Assembly (NCBI GenBank): GCA_022826665.1
Contig: JAJDUK010000045.1
Span: 1-64,000, forward strand
Origin: Alphaproteobacteria bacterium
Lineage (GTDB): Bacteria; Pseudomonadota; Alphaproteobacteria; UBA828
Length of the DNA: 64,000 nucleotides
Direction of reading: 5' to 3'
Notes under the pieces: model-generated
What the model saw: only the letters and a program-made list of their open reading frames with translations
What the model was told of the DNA's origin: nothing
Databases searched by the model: none
Made by a program: the position numbers and the translations under genes
In this document: piece by piece, positions 50,998-61,331 of the stretch
Layout of the letters: every line of letters starts with the position of its first letter
Position numbering within the stretch: position 1 is the stretch's first letter

Positions 50998-51966
50998 ATG
51001 AGATATCTACCGATCGCTCGGGCGGCTGTGCTGTTGTTCGCGCTGCTGCCGATCGTGCTCGTGCCGGTGGACCGCGCGAGGGGCCAGGAGGTCGTGAGGA
51101 TCGCCGCTGTTGTCAACAGCGAGGCGATCTCGATCCCCGATCTCGTGCGGCGCATCGACGTCGCCATCGTGTCGTCCCGATTGCAGGTCAGCGAGGAGTT
51201 GCGCCGCCAACTGGCGCCGCAAGTGCTTCGCTCGCTCATCGATGAACGTCTGAAGGTGCAGGAGGCAGAGCGTCTCGGGGTGACCGTCAGCGAGGCCGAC
51301 ATGGCGAACGCGCGGCGGAGCGTCGAGCAACGCAACGGAATCCCGGCTGGCGCGCTCGACGACTTCCTGCGGCGCCAGGGGCTGGACGTCGCCACCGTCG
51401 GGGAGCAGCTCCGCGCTGAGATCCTCTGGTCCAAGCTCGTGCGCGGCCGCCTGGGTGCCGCGGTCTCGGTCGGCGAGGGCGAAATCGACGAGGCGATCGC
51501 CCGACTTGAAGCCAACCGAGGGCGACCCGAATATCGTGTCGCGGAGATTTTTCTGGCGGTCGAATCGAGCGAGCAGGAGGACGAGGTCCGCGCCGCCGCC
51601 GCGAGCCTCTACAGGCAGCTAACGGACGGCGCCAACTTCGCCCAGATCGCCCGTCAATTCTCGCAGAGCGCCACCGCCGCGGTCGGCGGCGACATCGGCT
51701 GGGTCGTCGAAGGACAGCTCCCGAGCGAGATCGAGGCCGTGCTCGCCGAGACAGAACCCGGATCGATTACATCCCCGATGCGGGCGTTCGACGGTTACTA
51801 CATCGTCTCGTTGATTGACCGCCGCGCGGTGCTCGCGGACGTGCCTGCCGCCGGGCTCGATCGGGAGAGGATCCGGCAGGACATCGCGGGACGCAGACTG
51901 GAGATGCTCGCGCGGCGCTACGTGCGCGACCTGCACCGATCGGCGTTCATCGACGTGCGGATTTGA
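50998..51966 (+). CDS. surA: Periplasmic chaperone/prolyl isomerase SurA
   Basis: A 322-residue periplasmic chaperone for outer-membrane proteins such as LptD. A signal peptide (1-30) precedes the SurA N-terminal domain (V-N-S-E-A-I-S-I-P-D-L) and one parvulin domain (E-I-F-L-A-V, A-x-x-F-S-Q-S, G-G-D-I-G-W-V); E. coli SurA has two. Starts seven bases after lptD and ends in a four-base overlap with rsmA. Confidence 0.92.
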   Translation: MRYLPIARAAVLLFALLPIVLVPVDRARGQEVVRIAAVVNSEAISIPDLVRRIDVAIVSSRLQVSEELRRQLAPQVLRSLIDERLKVQEAERLGVTVSEADMANARRSVEQRNGIPAGALDDFLRRQGLDVATVGEQLRAEILWSKLVRGRLGAAVSVGEGEIDEAIARLEANRGRPEYRVAEIFLAVESSEQEDEVRAAAASLYRQLTDGANFAQIARQFSQSATAAVGGDIGWVVEGQLPSEIEAVLAETEPGSITSPMRAFDGYYIVSLIDRRAVLADVPAAGLDRERIRQDIAGRRLEMLARRYVRDLHRSAFIDVRI

Positions 51967-52835
51967 CCGGCACAAGCGACCCCAGTGGGGAAGACGCCGG
52001 CTGCGACGCCCGGCTGCCGCCGCTCTCTGCCGTCATCGCGCGCCACGAACTGCATCCCAAGCGAGCACTTGGTCAGCACTTCCTCCTTGATCCTAGCCTG
52101 TGCGAGAGAATTGCGCGGACAGCCCAGCCCGGCGCTTCGGCCGTCAATTTGGAGGTGGGGCCAGGACCGGGCGGACTGACCAGAGCGCTGCTCGCGGCCG
52201 GCGCGGCTCGCGTTGTCGCCGTGGAGAAGGACCGCCGCTGCGTGGCCGCGCTCAGCGAGCTCCAGGCGCGCTATCCTGATCGGCTCGAGATCGTCGAGGG
52301 CGACGCGCTCTCCTTCGATATCGCGACTCTCAGGCCCGCCCGCATCGGGATCGTGGCGAACCTCCCTTACAACGTCGGCACGCGGCTGCTATTGCGATGG
52401 CTGGAGCAGGTCGAGCGGATCGAGAGCATGACCCTCATGTTCCAGAAGGAGGTAGCGGCACGGATCACCGCGGCCGGTGGGCGAGACTACGGCGGCCTCT
52501 CGGTGCGTGCGCAGTGGCTCTGCACCTGCGAGCGGCTGTTCGACGTGGGCCCGCGCGCCTTCGTGCCGCCGCCCGGCGTGATCTCGACGGTGGTGCGCCT
52601 GGTGCCGCGGGCTGCGCCGCTCGCACCGGCGGAGCCTGACGCCCTCGACGCCGTGACCCGCGCGGCATTCGGTCAGCGCAGGAAGATGCTGCGCCGCGCC
52701 CTTCGCACCCTTACCCCGGACCCGCTAGCGCTGCTTCAGAGCGCGGGCATCTCCCCCGAAGCGCGGGCGGAGACACTCTCAGTTACCGAATTCTGCGCTC
52801 TCGCCCGTGCTTGGGCAGCGATGCGGCACACCTGA
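51963..52835 (+). CDS. rsmA: 16S rRNA dimethyladenosine transferase RsmA (KsgA)
   Basis: A 290-residue methyltransferase that dimethylates A1518 and A1519 of 16S rRNA. Diagnostic segments are L-G-Q-H-F-L-L-D, E-V-G-P-G-P-G-G-L-T (SAM site) and N-L-P-Y-N-V (catalytic motif IV). It begins with TTG at 51963, sharing TTGA with the surA stop. The pdxA gene often found between surA and rsmA is absent. Confidence 0.95.
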   Translation: MTGTSDPSGEDAGCDARLPPLSAVIARHELHPKRALGQHFLLDPSLCERIARTAQPGASAVNLEVGPGPGGLTRALLAAGAARVVAVEKDRRCVAALSELQARYPDRLEIVEGDALSFDIATLRPARIGIVANLPYNVGTRLLLRWLEQVERIESMTLMFQKEVAARITAAGGRDYGGLSVRAQWLCTCERLFDVGPRAFVPPPGVISTVVRLVPRAAPLAPAEPDALDAVTRAAFGQRRKMLRRALRTLTPDPLALLQSAGISPEARAETLSVTEFCALARAWAAMRHT

Positions 52836-52839
52836 GCGC

Positions 52840-52863
52840 GGTAATTCCGCTGGTAATTCCGCT
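52840..52863. repeat. Perfect 12-base tandem repeat downstream of rsmA
   Basis: GGTAATTCCGCT occurs twice in direct succession (52840-52851 and 52852-52863), starting five bases after the rsmA stop codon. Probably replication slippage. Confidence 0.85.
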
Positions 52864-53002
52864 TGCCAATGCGCCCGGCACGCCTTAGTCACCCTTTCAT
52901 GCCACGCTGTTCTCGCGAGCGACGACGAGACCGCTGACACCGCGGCGCCATCGGCGCTGCGGCATCACCACCTTGCCCGTCCGTCGTCGAGAGCAGAGCG
53001 CC

Positions 53003-53518
53003 ATGCCCCCCATCCGTAAAGAGCGGCCGCAAGACGGCCCGGAGATCGAGTCCCTGCTGGACCGTGCCTTTGGCGCGGACCGTCATTCCCGCTCTTCCTA
53101 CCGCCTGCGCGAAGGTATCGAGCCCGTGCACAGCCTCTGCCTCGTCGCCGAGGCCGAGGGCCGAATCCTCGGCACGATCCGGCACTGGCCTGTACGGATT
53201 GGCACAACGGGATCGGCGCTGTTACTCGGGCCGATTGCCGTGGACCCGCCCCAAGAGGGACGCGGAATCGGAGGACTACTAATCCGAACCGCACTCGATC
53301 GGGCTGCTGCGGAGGGACACACGGCCGCCGTCGCAGTGGGCGCGCAGGGTTATCTCGGCCGTTTCGGCTTCAAGAGCGCAGCGCGCTACGGGATCAACCT
53401 TCCTGGCCTCAAGCAATCCGGCCGACTGCTCGCTCTGGCGCTCGCTCCCGGCGCCCTCGACGGTGTGAAGGGTGCGATAGCGCGGGTCAGCCCTGAGGCG
53501 GCTTCGTGCCCACCGTGA
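53003..53518 (+). CDS. GNAT-family N-acetyltransferase
   Basis: A 171-residue acetyltransferase with the acetyl-CoA pyrophosphate loop Q-E-G-R-G-I-G-G-L-L (motif A) and the beta-bulge strand L-L-G-P-I-A-V. The late G-Y-L-G-R-F-G-F-K-S is typical of the YhbS-like branch. Substrate unknown. ATG at 53003; an upstream in-frame start exists. Its 3' end overlaps convergent gmk by 32 bases. Confidence 0.85.
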   Translation: MPPIRKERPQDGPEIESLLDRAFGADRHSRSSYRLREGIEPVHSLCLVAEAEGRILGTIRHWPVRIGTTGSALLLGPIAVDPPQEGRGIGGLLIRTALDRAAAEGHTAAVAVGAQGYLGRFGFKSAARYGINLPGLKQSGRLLALALAPGALDGVKGAIARVSPEAASCPP

Positions 53519-54155
53519 GTTTGCCCACGAATTCCTCGAGTCCTTTCAGGCGACCCCGGCGCAGCCGCTCGGCGCGGAGGATGGATCGCACCTCTTCGAC
53601 GGACCGTTCGAGCGCGGTGTTGACCACCACGTAGTCGTACTCGTCGTAGTGGCTCATCTCGTCAGCGGCGCGGCTCATGCGTTCCGCGACCACGGCGGGC
53701 GTGTCCTGAGCGCGGCGCTTGAGTCGTTCTTCCAGCGCCTCCAGCGACGGCGGCAGGATGAAGATGCGGACCAGATCGCCCTGCACGGCCTCGGCAAGCT
53801 GCTGGCTGCCCTGCCAGTCGATGTCGAAGACGACATCGCGGCCGGCATCGAGCGCGCTTTCGACCGGGTCGCGGGCGGTGCCGTACCAGTGGCCGAACAC
53901 CTCCGCGCATTCCAGGAACGCCCCGCGCACCCGCAGACGCGTGAACCCGGCCTCGTCGACGAAGTGATAGTCGCGGCCGTCCATCTCGTCCGGCCGCTTG
54001 GGCCGCGTCGTGTGCGAGACCGAGATTTCGACTCCGTCGCCTTCAAGCTCGACCAGGCGGCGGGTAATGGTCGTCTTGCCCGCACCAGAGGGTGAGGACA
54101 GCACCAGCAGGAGGCCACGGCGCCCAAAGGCCGGATTGTCGGTGGAAACGCTCAC
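53487..54155 (-). CDS. gmk: Guanylate kinase
   Basis: A 222-residue kinase converting GMP to GDP. P-loop S-S-P-S-G-A-G-K-T-T, then S-H-T-T-R-P-K-R and D-G-x-D-Y-H-F-V-D and F-D-I-D-W-Q-G. Starts three bases after yicC, the usual alphaproteobacterial order. Confidence 0.96.
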   Translation of the reverse strand: MSVSTDNPAFGRRGLLLVLSSPSGAGKTTITRRLVELEGDGVEISVSHTTRPKRPDEMDGRDYHFVDEAGFTRLRVRGAFLECAEVFGHWYGTARDPVESALDAGRDVVFDIDWQGSQQLAEAVQGDLVRIFILPPSLEALEERLKRRAQDTPAVVAERMSRAADEMSHYDEYDYVVVNTALERSVEEVRSILRAERLRRGRLKGLEEFVGKLTVGTKPPQG

Positions 54156-54158
54156 CGC

Positions 54159-55046
54159 CTACTCCACGTTCTGCGCCTGCTCGCGGAACTGGTCGATCGC
54201 GGCCTTGAGCGCGAGACCGACCTCCGTGAGCGCGGAGTGGGAGGCCTTGGAGCAGAGCGTATTGGCCTCCCGGTTGAATTCCTGGGCGAGAAAATCCAGC
54301 TTGCGTCCGACAGCACCCCCCTCCTGCAGATGACGTGCCGCCGCTGCGCAGTGGGACTTGAGCCGGTCGATCTCCTCGGTCACGTCGATCTTGACGGCGA
54401 GGAGCGCGAGCTCCGTTGCCAACCGATCCTCGGGTACCCCTGAACCAGCACTGACCAAAGCTGCTACCTGCTCGCGTAATCGCTCGCCGAGGGCCTCCTG
54501 GCGCGTTGGCGCCAGCGCCTCGGCGCGTTGTGTCAGCGTCGTAATCTCCTCGATCCGGTCCGTCAGCGCGGCGGCGAGCGCAGTCCCCTCGGCCTGCCGA
54601 TCGCGTACCAGCTCGGAGATTGCTTCGCCGAGCGTCGCCAGCATGGCGGTATCGTCTTGAGCGTCCCCCGCTTCGTCGGATTGGTCGGCCGTCTCGATCA
54701 CACCGCGCAGCGCGAGCATGCCGTCGAGGCGCGGCGGCGCGATGTCGTCCCGCCCATGATACTCCGCTGCAAGGGCGATCAACTCGTCGAGCCACACCCG
54801 GTTGACCCGCATGCCGGCAGCTTCCGGCGCCTGCGAGAGCCTGAGCCCCACCGTGACGTTGCCGCGCCGAAGTCGCGCGGACACCGCGCTTCGCACCGCC
54901 GGGTCGAGCCGCTCCATCCCCTGCGGCAGGCGGCAGCGGATATCCAACGCCCGCCCGTTGACGCTCTTGACCTCCCAGCTCCAGCCGGCAGCGCCATCGC
55001 TGCCGCTCGCCCGCGCAAAGCCGGTCATGCTGGAGATTGCGGCCAT
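54159..55046 (-). CDS. yicC: YicC/YloC-family endoribonuclease-like protein
   Basis: A 295-residue protein opening S-S-M-T-G-F-A-R and closing F-L-A-Q-E-F-N-R-E-A-N-T-L-C-S-K-A, both hallmarks of YicC. YicC of E. coli is reported as an RNase acting on the small RNA RyhB. I use the ATG at 55046; ATGs nine bases upstream (55055) and a start at 55073 are alternatives. Between mltG and gmk. Confidence 0.92.
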   Translation of the reverse strand: MAAISSMTGFARASGSDGAAGWSWEVKSVNGRALDIRCRLPQGMERLDPAVRSAVSARLRRGNVTVGLRLSQAPEAAGMRVNRVWLDELIALAAEYHGRDDIAPPRLDGMLALRGVIETADQSDEAGDAQDDTAMLATLGEAISELVRDRQAEGTALAAALTDRIEEITTLTQRAEALAPTRQEALGERLREQVAALVSAGSGVPEDRLATELALLAVKIDVTEEIDRLKSHCAAAARHLQEGGAVGRKLDFLAQEFNREANTLCSKASHSALTEVGLALKAAIDQFREQAQNVE

Positions 55047-55072
55047 GTCCCCCATCGACGCGCCTTCCGCCA

Positions 55073-56068
55073 CTACTTCTTTGCCTTGGCCCGCTTCGCA
55101 CGCCAGCGCGCGACGTTGCGGTTGTGCTCATCCAGGGTCTTCGCGAACGCATGCCCGCCGGAGCCGTCGGCAACGAAGTAGAGCGCGTCGGTCTCAGCCG
55201 GGTTCAGGACTGAGGCAAGCGCCGCGCGCCCCGGATTGGCGATGGGGCCCGGCGGCAGACCCTTGTTGCGGTACGTGTTGTAAGGGCTCTCGATCCAGAG
55301 GTCGGCGCGTCTGAGCGCGCGTCCCAACGGCTTCTTGCCGCCGGTCAATGCGTAAATCACGGTCGGGTCGGCCTGCAGCCGCATGCCCTGCCTGAGCCGG
55401 TTGTGGAAGACGCCGGCGATCACCGGCATTTCGTCGGCGACGCCGGTCTCCTTCTCGACCACGGACGCCAGCACCACAGCATCGTGCGCTTCGTCGAGGC
55501 CAACCGCCGGATCGCGGGCCGCCCATAGCTCGTCGACGAGGCGCGCCATGGCCCGCTGCATCCGCTCGATGAGGACGGCGCGGTTGTCCCCGAGCGCATA
55601 GTGATAGGTCTCGGGCAGGAGCGAGCCTTCTTCGGGCACCTTCAGGATCTCGCCTTCGAGCCCCGGCGCGGCGCGGACCGCGGCCACGACCTCGGCGCTG
55701 GTCATGCCCTCGGTAACGGTGAGCCGATGCACGACGGTCTTGCCCGCGACCAGCTTCTCCATCACGCCGCGCGGTGTGACCAGCGCCTCGAACACGTACT
55801 CGCCGGCCTTGAGCGCGTGCTGCTTGTCCTCGATCCAGAGGCCCGCGACGAAGAGCAACGGATCGTCGATGACCCCTGCCTCCTCCAGCGCATCGGCGAT
55901 GTCGAAGGCACTCAGCCCTTGGGGCAGGACCACGGTGTGCTCGGCGCGTGCGGGCCCCGGCGTGTCGAACTGGCTGTGGACGTAGAGCCAACCTGCGATC
56001 GCGAGGACGACGGCGAGACCCACCACGACCGCCACGCCTGTGAGCGGCCATAGGAGGGCGCGCCTCAT
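55073..56068 (-). CDS. mltG: Endolytic murein transglycosylase MltG
   Basis: A 331-residue inner-membrane-anchored enzyme that cuts nascent glycan strands and sets their length. One N-terminal helix (about 8-28), a LysM-like region, and the YceG catalytic domain with the active-site Glu in S-V-V-E-K-E-T-G and the V-F-x-N-R-L-x-x-x-M-x-L-Q-A-D-P-T signature. Eleven bases after fabF. Confidence 0.95.
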   Translation of the reverse strand: MRRALLWPLTGVAVVVGLAVVLAIAGWLYVHSQFDTPGPARAEHTVVLPQGLSAFDIADALEEAGVIDDPLLFVAGLWIEDKQHALKAGEYVFEALVTPRGVMEKLVAGKTVVHRLTVTEGMTSAEVVAAVRAAPGLEGEILKVPEEGSLLPETYHYALGDNRAVLIERMQRAMARLVDELWAARDPAVGLDEAHDAVVLASVVEKETGVADEMPVIAGVFHNRLRQGMRLQADPTVIYALTGGKKPLGRALRRADLWIESPYNTYRNKGLPPGPIANPGRAALASVLNPAETDALYFVADGSGGHAFAKTLDEHNRNVARWRAKRAKAKK

Positions 56069-56079
56069 CGCCCGCCGCG

Positions 56080-57357
<1,278 letters not shown>

Positions 57358-57426
57358 TCACTGCTCTCCAGCTATCGGGGTCTCGCGCAGGCGGTATCTG
57401 CGCCATCGGCCCCTCTGGCCGCCCCG

Positions 57427-57666
57427 TCAGGTGATCTGCTCGATGTGGTCGATGGCGTCCTTCACCGTGAGGATTTTCTCGGCGGCGTCATCGGGTATTT
57501 CGCAGCCGAACTCCTCCTCGAAGGCCATCACGAGCTCGACCGTATCGAGACTGTCCGCACCGAGATCGTCGATGAAGCTCGCATTCTCGGTCACCTTTTC
57601 CTCTTCGATGCCAAGGTGATCGACGACGATCTTCTTGACGCGCGCGGCGATATCGTTATCGCTCAT
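57427..57666 (-). CDS. acpP: Acyl carrier protein
   Basis: A 79-residue acidic carrier for fatty-acid synthesis. The phosphopantetheine attachment serine is in [11 protein letters not shown]. Located directly before fabF as usual, but separated from fabG by an oppositely oriented transporter gene. Confidence 0.98.
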   Translation of the reverse strand: MSDNDIAARVKKIVVDHLGIEEEKVTENASFIDDLGADSLDTVELVMAFEEEFGCEIPDDAAEKILTVKDAIDHIEQIT

Positions 57667-57913
57667 GTAACCTTCCCTCGTCGGACTGCGTGAACGGCTA
57701 CGCCGGTCTCAACCGGCGGACGGCGGCCCCGCGCGGCTCCCGAATCGCAAGCGGACCGTGCCGCGCGGACGGTCGGACGCGGCGCTAGGTAACACATTTC
57801 TTGGCGATACTCCATACGCTCGGAAGACGGTGCCGGTACGAGCGCAAATTCAAGTCTGATGCCGGCCTGTGAGCCATGAGAGAAGCACCGAATCCACCGT
57901 CGCGTACCCGGCA
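57667..57913. other. Divergent intergenic region between acpP and an EamA gene
   Basis: About 250 bases that must contain the acpP promoter (leftward) and the transporter promoter (rightward). No convincing operator was found. Confidence 0.3.
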
Positions 57914-58813
57914 ATGAGCGATCAACAGACCGAATCGAGCGCCATTCCCGGACGCGGGCCGGTGCTCCTGGGCTCGGCGCTCGTGGCTGCCGCAGGCTTG
58001 ATGTTCGCCCTCGCCGGCATGGGCATCAAGATGGCGGAGGAGAGCCTTTCCAGCTTCGAGGTGCTGTTCTGGCGCAACGTGCTGAGCCTTGCGATCCTCA
58101 CACCCTGGGTCATCCGGCACTGGCCCGGATCGATGCGTCCGGCGCATCGCGGGCTCATGGCGATGCGGGGGATCGCCTTGGTGGCGGCTCTGCTCTGCTA
58201 CTACCACGCGGTCAGCGTGCTCCCGCTCGCCGAGGCGGTGCTGCTCAACTTCAGCTCGCCCATCTTCGTGCCCGTCTTGGGTTTTCTGCTGTTCCATTTC
58301 GCGCTCGACGGCCGGGTGCTGGCGGCGGTGCTGATCGGCTTCGCGGGCGTTGCCCTGATCCTCAAGCCGGGAACGGAGTTCTTTCAGTTCGCGGCCCTGA
58401 TCGGGCTTGCATCCGGCGTGCTGGGCGGGCTCTCCGCCGTCGCGATCTGGCGCATGCCGGCGGACGAGGACCCGTTCCGCATCGCCGTCTACTTCGCGCT
58501 GATCGGCATTCTGGTCACGCTCACACCGGTGCTGATGAACCCGACCGTGCCACCGGCCGAGGCCTGGCCCGGTCTGATCATGCTGGGCGTGTTCTCGACC
58601 GCCGCCCACGTCCTCTTCGCGAAGGGCTGCCTGATCGCGCCGACCGACCGGGTCGGCACCTTCATCTACACCTCGGTGGTCTTCGCCGCCGTCTTCGGCT
58701 GGCTCTTCTGGGGCGAGGACGTGGACTGGCTCATGGGAGGCGGCGCGGTGCTGATCGTGGTGGCCGGCGTGCTCGCCATCCGCGCCGGAAAACCCGCCCG
58801 CAAGCAAATTTAG
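57914..58813 (+). CDS. EamA/DMT-family transporter inside the fatty-acid cluster
   Basis: A 299-residue ten-helix transporter with two EamA repeats (F-E-V-L-F-W-R-N-V-L, L-A-E-A-V-L-L-N-F-S-S-P-I-F; T-D-R-V-G-T-F-I-Y-T-S-V-V-F). Substrate unknown. ATG at 57914. It reads against the flanking fab genes: divergent from acpP and overlapping the 3' end of fabG by four bases, which places it exactly at the usual fabG-acpP junction. Confidence 0.87.
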   Translation: MSDQQTESSAIPGRGPVLLGSALVAAAGLMFALAGMGIKMAEESLSSFEVLFWRNVLSLAILTPWVIRHWPGSMRPAHRGLMAMRGIALVAALLCYYHAVSVLPLAEAVLLNFSSPIFVPVLGFLLFHFALDGRVLAAVLIGFAGVALILKPGTEFFQFAALIGLASGVLGGLSAVAIWRMPADEDPFRIAVYFALIGILVTLTPVLMNPTVPPAEAWPGLIMLGVFSTAAHVLFAKGCLIAPTDRVGTFIYTSVVFAAVFGWLFWGEDVDWLMGGGAVLIVVAGVLAIRAGKPARKQI

Positions 58814-59547
58814 ATCATGGCCATGCCGCCGTTGACGTGGAGCGTCTGCCCGGTGACGTAGCGGGCCTCCTCGCTCGCGAGATAGACGCAGGCAGCGGCC
58901 ACGTCGCTCCCGTCACCGAAGCGCCCGGCCGGGATCGCGCCGAGCAGCGCCTCCTTCTGCGCGTCCGCCAGCGCATCGGTCATCGCCGTCTCGATAAAGC
59001 CGGGGGCGACGCAGTTGGCGGTGACGCCCCGCGCGGCCGCCTCGGCGGCGAGCGCCTTCACCATGCCGGCGAGGCCGGCCTTGGACGCCGCATAGTTCGC
59101 CTGCCCGGCGTTGCCGGTCGTCCCCACCACCGAGGTGATGAAGATGAGCCGCCCCCAGCGCTGGCGAATCATGCCGCGCAGACAGGCGCGGGCAAGCACG
59201 AAACCAGCGCTGAGATTGACCTCCAGCACCTCCTGCCAGTCCTCGTCCTTCATGCGGAGCGCGAGCCCGTCGCGGGTGATGCCGCCGCAATGCACCAGGA
59301 TGGCGGGCGCGCCCAGCGCCTCCGCCGCCCGTTCGGGCAGCGTCGCTAAAGCGTCGCGGTCGGCCAAGTCGCAGGGCACCGCTTGCGCACCCTCGCCGAG
59401 CTTCGACGCGAGCGCCTCAAGCGCCTCGACGCGCCGGGCGGAGAGTGCGACTGCCGCGCCCTGGGCGTGCAGGGCCTCGGCGATGGCGCTGCCGATGCCA
59501 CCCGACGCGCCCGTGACCAGCGCCACCTTTCCCGACAAATCGAACAT
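58810..59547 (-). CDS. fabG: 3-oxoacyl-ACP reductase
   Basis: A 245-residue short-chain dehydrogenase that reduces 3-oxoacyl-ACP with NADPH. The cofactor motif T-G-A-S-G-G-I-G-S-A and the catalytic Y-A-A-S-K-A-G are present, with the FabG-type ending H-V-N-G-G-M-A-M-I. Directly follows fabD. Confidence 0.95.
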   Translation of the reverse strand: MFDLSGKVALVTGASGGIGSAIAEALHAQGAAVALSARRVEALEALASKLGEGAQAVPCDLADRDALATLPERAAEALGAPAILVHCGGITRDGLALRMKDEDWQEVLEVNLSAGFVLARACLRGMIRQRWGRLIFITSVVGTTGNAGQANYAASKAGLAGMVKALAAEAAARGVTANCVAPGFIETAMTDALADAQKEALLGAIPAGRFGDGSDVAAACVYLASEEARYVTGQTLHVNGGMAMI

Positions 59548-59582
59548 CCCTCGCCGCTCCCTGTTGCCGCTGCCCGCCGCGC

Positions 59583-60527
59583 CTAAGCCGAGCTTTCCAA
59601 GAGGGCCTCGACATCCGCGACCGCGCCGACTGCGCTCGCGCTCAAGCTCCGGTCGATGCGCCGCGCAAGCCCGGTGAGCACCTTGCCGGCGCCGACCTCG
59701 ATCAGCGTATCCACGCCCTCGCTCGCCATATGAAGCACGCTCTCACGCCAGCGCACCATCGCCGTCACCTGGCGCACCAGCAGCGCCGGCACGTCGGTAG
59801 CCTCGTGCACCGGGCAAGCGGTCACGTTGGAGACCACAGGCACGGCCAGCGGACTGAAGGAAACGGTCTCGAACGCCGCCGCCATGGTCTCAGCCGCGGG
59901 GTTGAGCAGCGGCGAGTGGAACGGCGCGCTCACCGGCAGCATCACAGCGCGCTTGACGCCGTGCTCCGGCGCGAGCGCCACCGCGCGTTCCACCGCCGAC
60001 GCGGCACCGCTGACCACGACCTGGCCGGGCGCGTTGTCGTTGCCGATGACGCAGACCTCGCCCTCGGCCACCGCCTGGGCGATGGTCTCGGCCTGCGCGA
60101 GATCGGCGCCGAGCAGCGCGGCCATGGCGCCGGCGCCAACCGGGACCGCCTGTTGCATGGCTTCGCCCCGCAGGCGCAGCAGTCGCGCCGCATCGCCCAG
60201 CGCCAGGCAGCCCGCAGCGGCGAGCGCCGTGTATTCGCCCAGCGAATGGCCGGCGACGAAGGCCGCCCGATCGGACAGCCGCCAGTCGCCTTCGTCCTCC
60301 AGCGCGCGAATGACCGCGACCGAGACCGCCATGAGCGCGGGCTGCGCGTTTCGCGTGAGCGTGAGATCGCTCTCCTCGCCTCCGAAGATGAGCCGCGAGA
60401 GAGGCTCGCCAAGCGCCTCATCCACCTCCTGAAACACGGCGCGGGCAGCCGGAAAGGCATCGTGCAGGTCCCGGCCCATGCCGACCTGCTGCGAGCCCTG
60501 TCCGGGAAAGATGATGGCCGTTGTCAT
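59583..60527 (-). CDS. fabD: Malonyl-CoA:ACP transacylase
   Basis: A 314-residue transacylase loading malonate on ACP. P-G-Q-G-S-Q near the start, the nucleophile in G-H-S-L-G-E-Y, and the late active-site His in P-F-H-S-P-L-L. First gene of the leftward fatty-acid run; divergent from rpsF. Confidence 0.96.
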   Translation of the reverse strand: MTTAIIFPGQGSQQVGMGRDLHDAFPAARAVFQEVDEALGEPLSRLIFGGEESDLTLTRNAQPALMAVSVAVIRALEDEGDWRLSDRAAFVAGHSLGEYTALAAAGCLALGDAARLLRLRGEAMQQAVPVGAGAMAALLGADLAQAETIAQAVAEGEVCVIGNDNAPGQVVVSGAASAVERAVALAPEHGVKRAVMLPVSAPFHSPLLNPAAETMAAAFETVSFSPLAVPVVSNVTACPVHEATDVPALLVRQVTAMVRWRESVLHMASEGVDTLIEVGAGKVLTGLARRIDRSLSASAVGAVADVEALLESSA

Positions 60528-60620
60528 GTGGGAGACTCTTGCGCTTTCGCGACCCCAACGCGCCCGCCGCTACTGACCACGCAGCCTGAGACCTGTCAAG
60601 CGAACCGGCCGCGGCACCGC

Positions 60621-60648
60621 TTGCGATGCAAGAATGATGATGTATAGT
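60621..60648 (+). promoter_or_regulatory. Sigma-70-type promoter for rpsF-rpsR-rplI
   Basis: A -35 box TTGCGA (60621-60626) and a -10 box TATAGT (60643-60648) are separated by 16 bases. The predicted start near 60655 would give a leader of about 80 bases before rpsF. Confidence 0.6.
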
Positions 60649-60665
60649 CCGCCGCCTGGGTCTGA

Positions 60666-60687
60666 CGCCCTGCCGGAGAGCGGGGCG
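60666..60687 (+). promoter_or_regulatory. Leader hairpin before rpsF
   Basis: Eight base pairs (60666-60673 with 60680-60687, one G-U) close a six-base loop CGGAGA in the predicted 5' leader. Bases 60651-60656 and 60688-60693 can add an outer stem. Position fits the autoregulatory S6:S18 binding element known from other bacteria, but I could not confirm its conserved core. Confidence 0.4.
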
Positions 60688-60734
60688 GGCGGCCTGTTAC
60701 GCGCCGCGACCGACACTCAGGAGAACAGCGCCGC

Positions 60735-61331
60735 ATGCCGCTCTATGAGAGCACATTTATCGCGCGTCCCGACATCTCGTCCCAGCAGGTGGACGGCCTT
60801 GCCGAGCAGTTCCGCGAGATCTTGACGGAGGCCGGCGGCGAGATCGCCAAGACCGAGTATTGGGGGCTGCGCAGCCTTGCGTACCGCATCAAGAAGAACC
60901 GCAAGGGCCACTATTACTTCATGAACATCGATGCGCCGCCGGAAGCGATTTCCGCGATGGAGCACACGATGCGCATCAACGAGGACGTCATCCGCTACCT
61001 GACGGTGCGGGTCGACGAGCACGACCCCAATCCGGCGCCGCTCACCCAGTCGCGCGGGCGCGGACGCGATGGCCGCGGAGGCCGCGGAGGCCGGTGGGAG
61101 GGCCGCCGCCGGGACGACGACGGCGAGGGCCGGCGCCGCGAGGGCGATGGCGAACGGGGCGAGCGTCCGGCGCGCCAGGACGCTGCGCCGGCTGCCGATG
61201 CAAGCGCCAAGGAGGCCGCGAGTGAGACCCCCGCGAGTGAGACCCCCGCGAGCGAGACCCCTGTAAGCGAGGCGCCGAGCAGCGGCGAGAGCACGGCGGA
61301 CAGCGGCGCCGAGGAGAAAAGCGATGGCTGA
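60735..61331 (+). CDS. rpsF: Ribosomal protein S6 with long C-terminal tail
   Basis: A 198-residue S6. Residues 1-95 form the normal ferredoxin-like domain ([30 protein letters not shown]). The remaining ~100 residues are an unusual extension: an Arg/Gly/Asp-rich stretch (about 97-145) and then an Ala/Ser/Glu/Thr-rich end built partly of a five-residue repeat S-E-T-P-A. S6 binds S18 on the 30S platform. Overlaps rpsR by eight bases. Confidence 0.96.
   Translation: MPLYESTFIARPDISSQQVDGLAEQFREILTEAGGEIAKTEYWGLRSLAYRIKKNRKGHYYFMNIDAPPEAISAMEHTMRINEDVIRYLTVRVDEHDPNPAPLTQSRGRGRDGRGGRGGRWEGRRRDDDGEGRRREGDGERGERPARQDAAPAADASAKEAASETPASETPASETPVSEAPSSGESTADSGAEEKSDG
61221..61265 (+). repeat. 15-base tandem repeat in the rpsF tail
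   Basis: Three consecutive 15-base units (61221-61235, 61236-61250, 61251-61265), the first two identical and the third with a few changes, with a fourth decayed unit after it. They encode the S-E-T-P-A repeat at the end of S6. Being in frame, copy-number change would lengthen or shorten the tail harmlessly. Confidence 0.9.
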
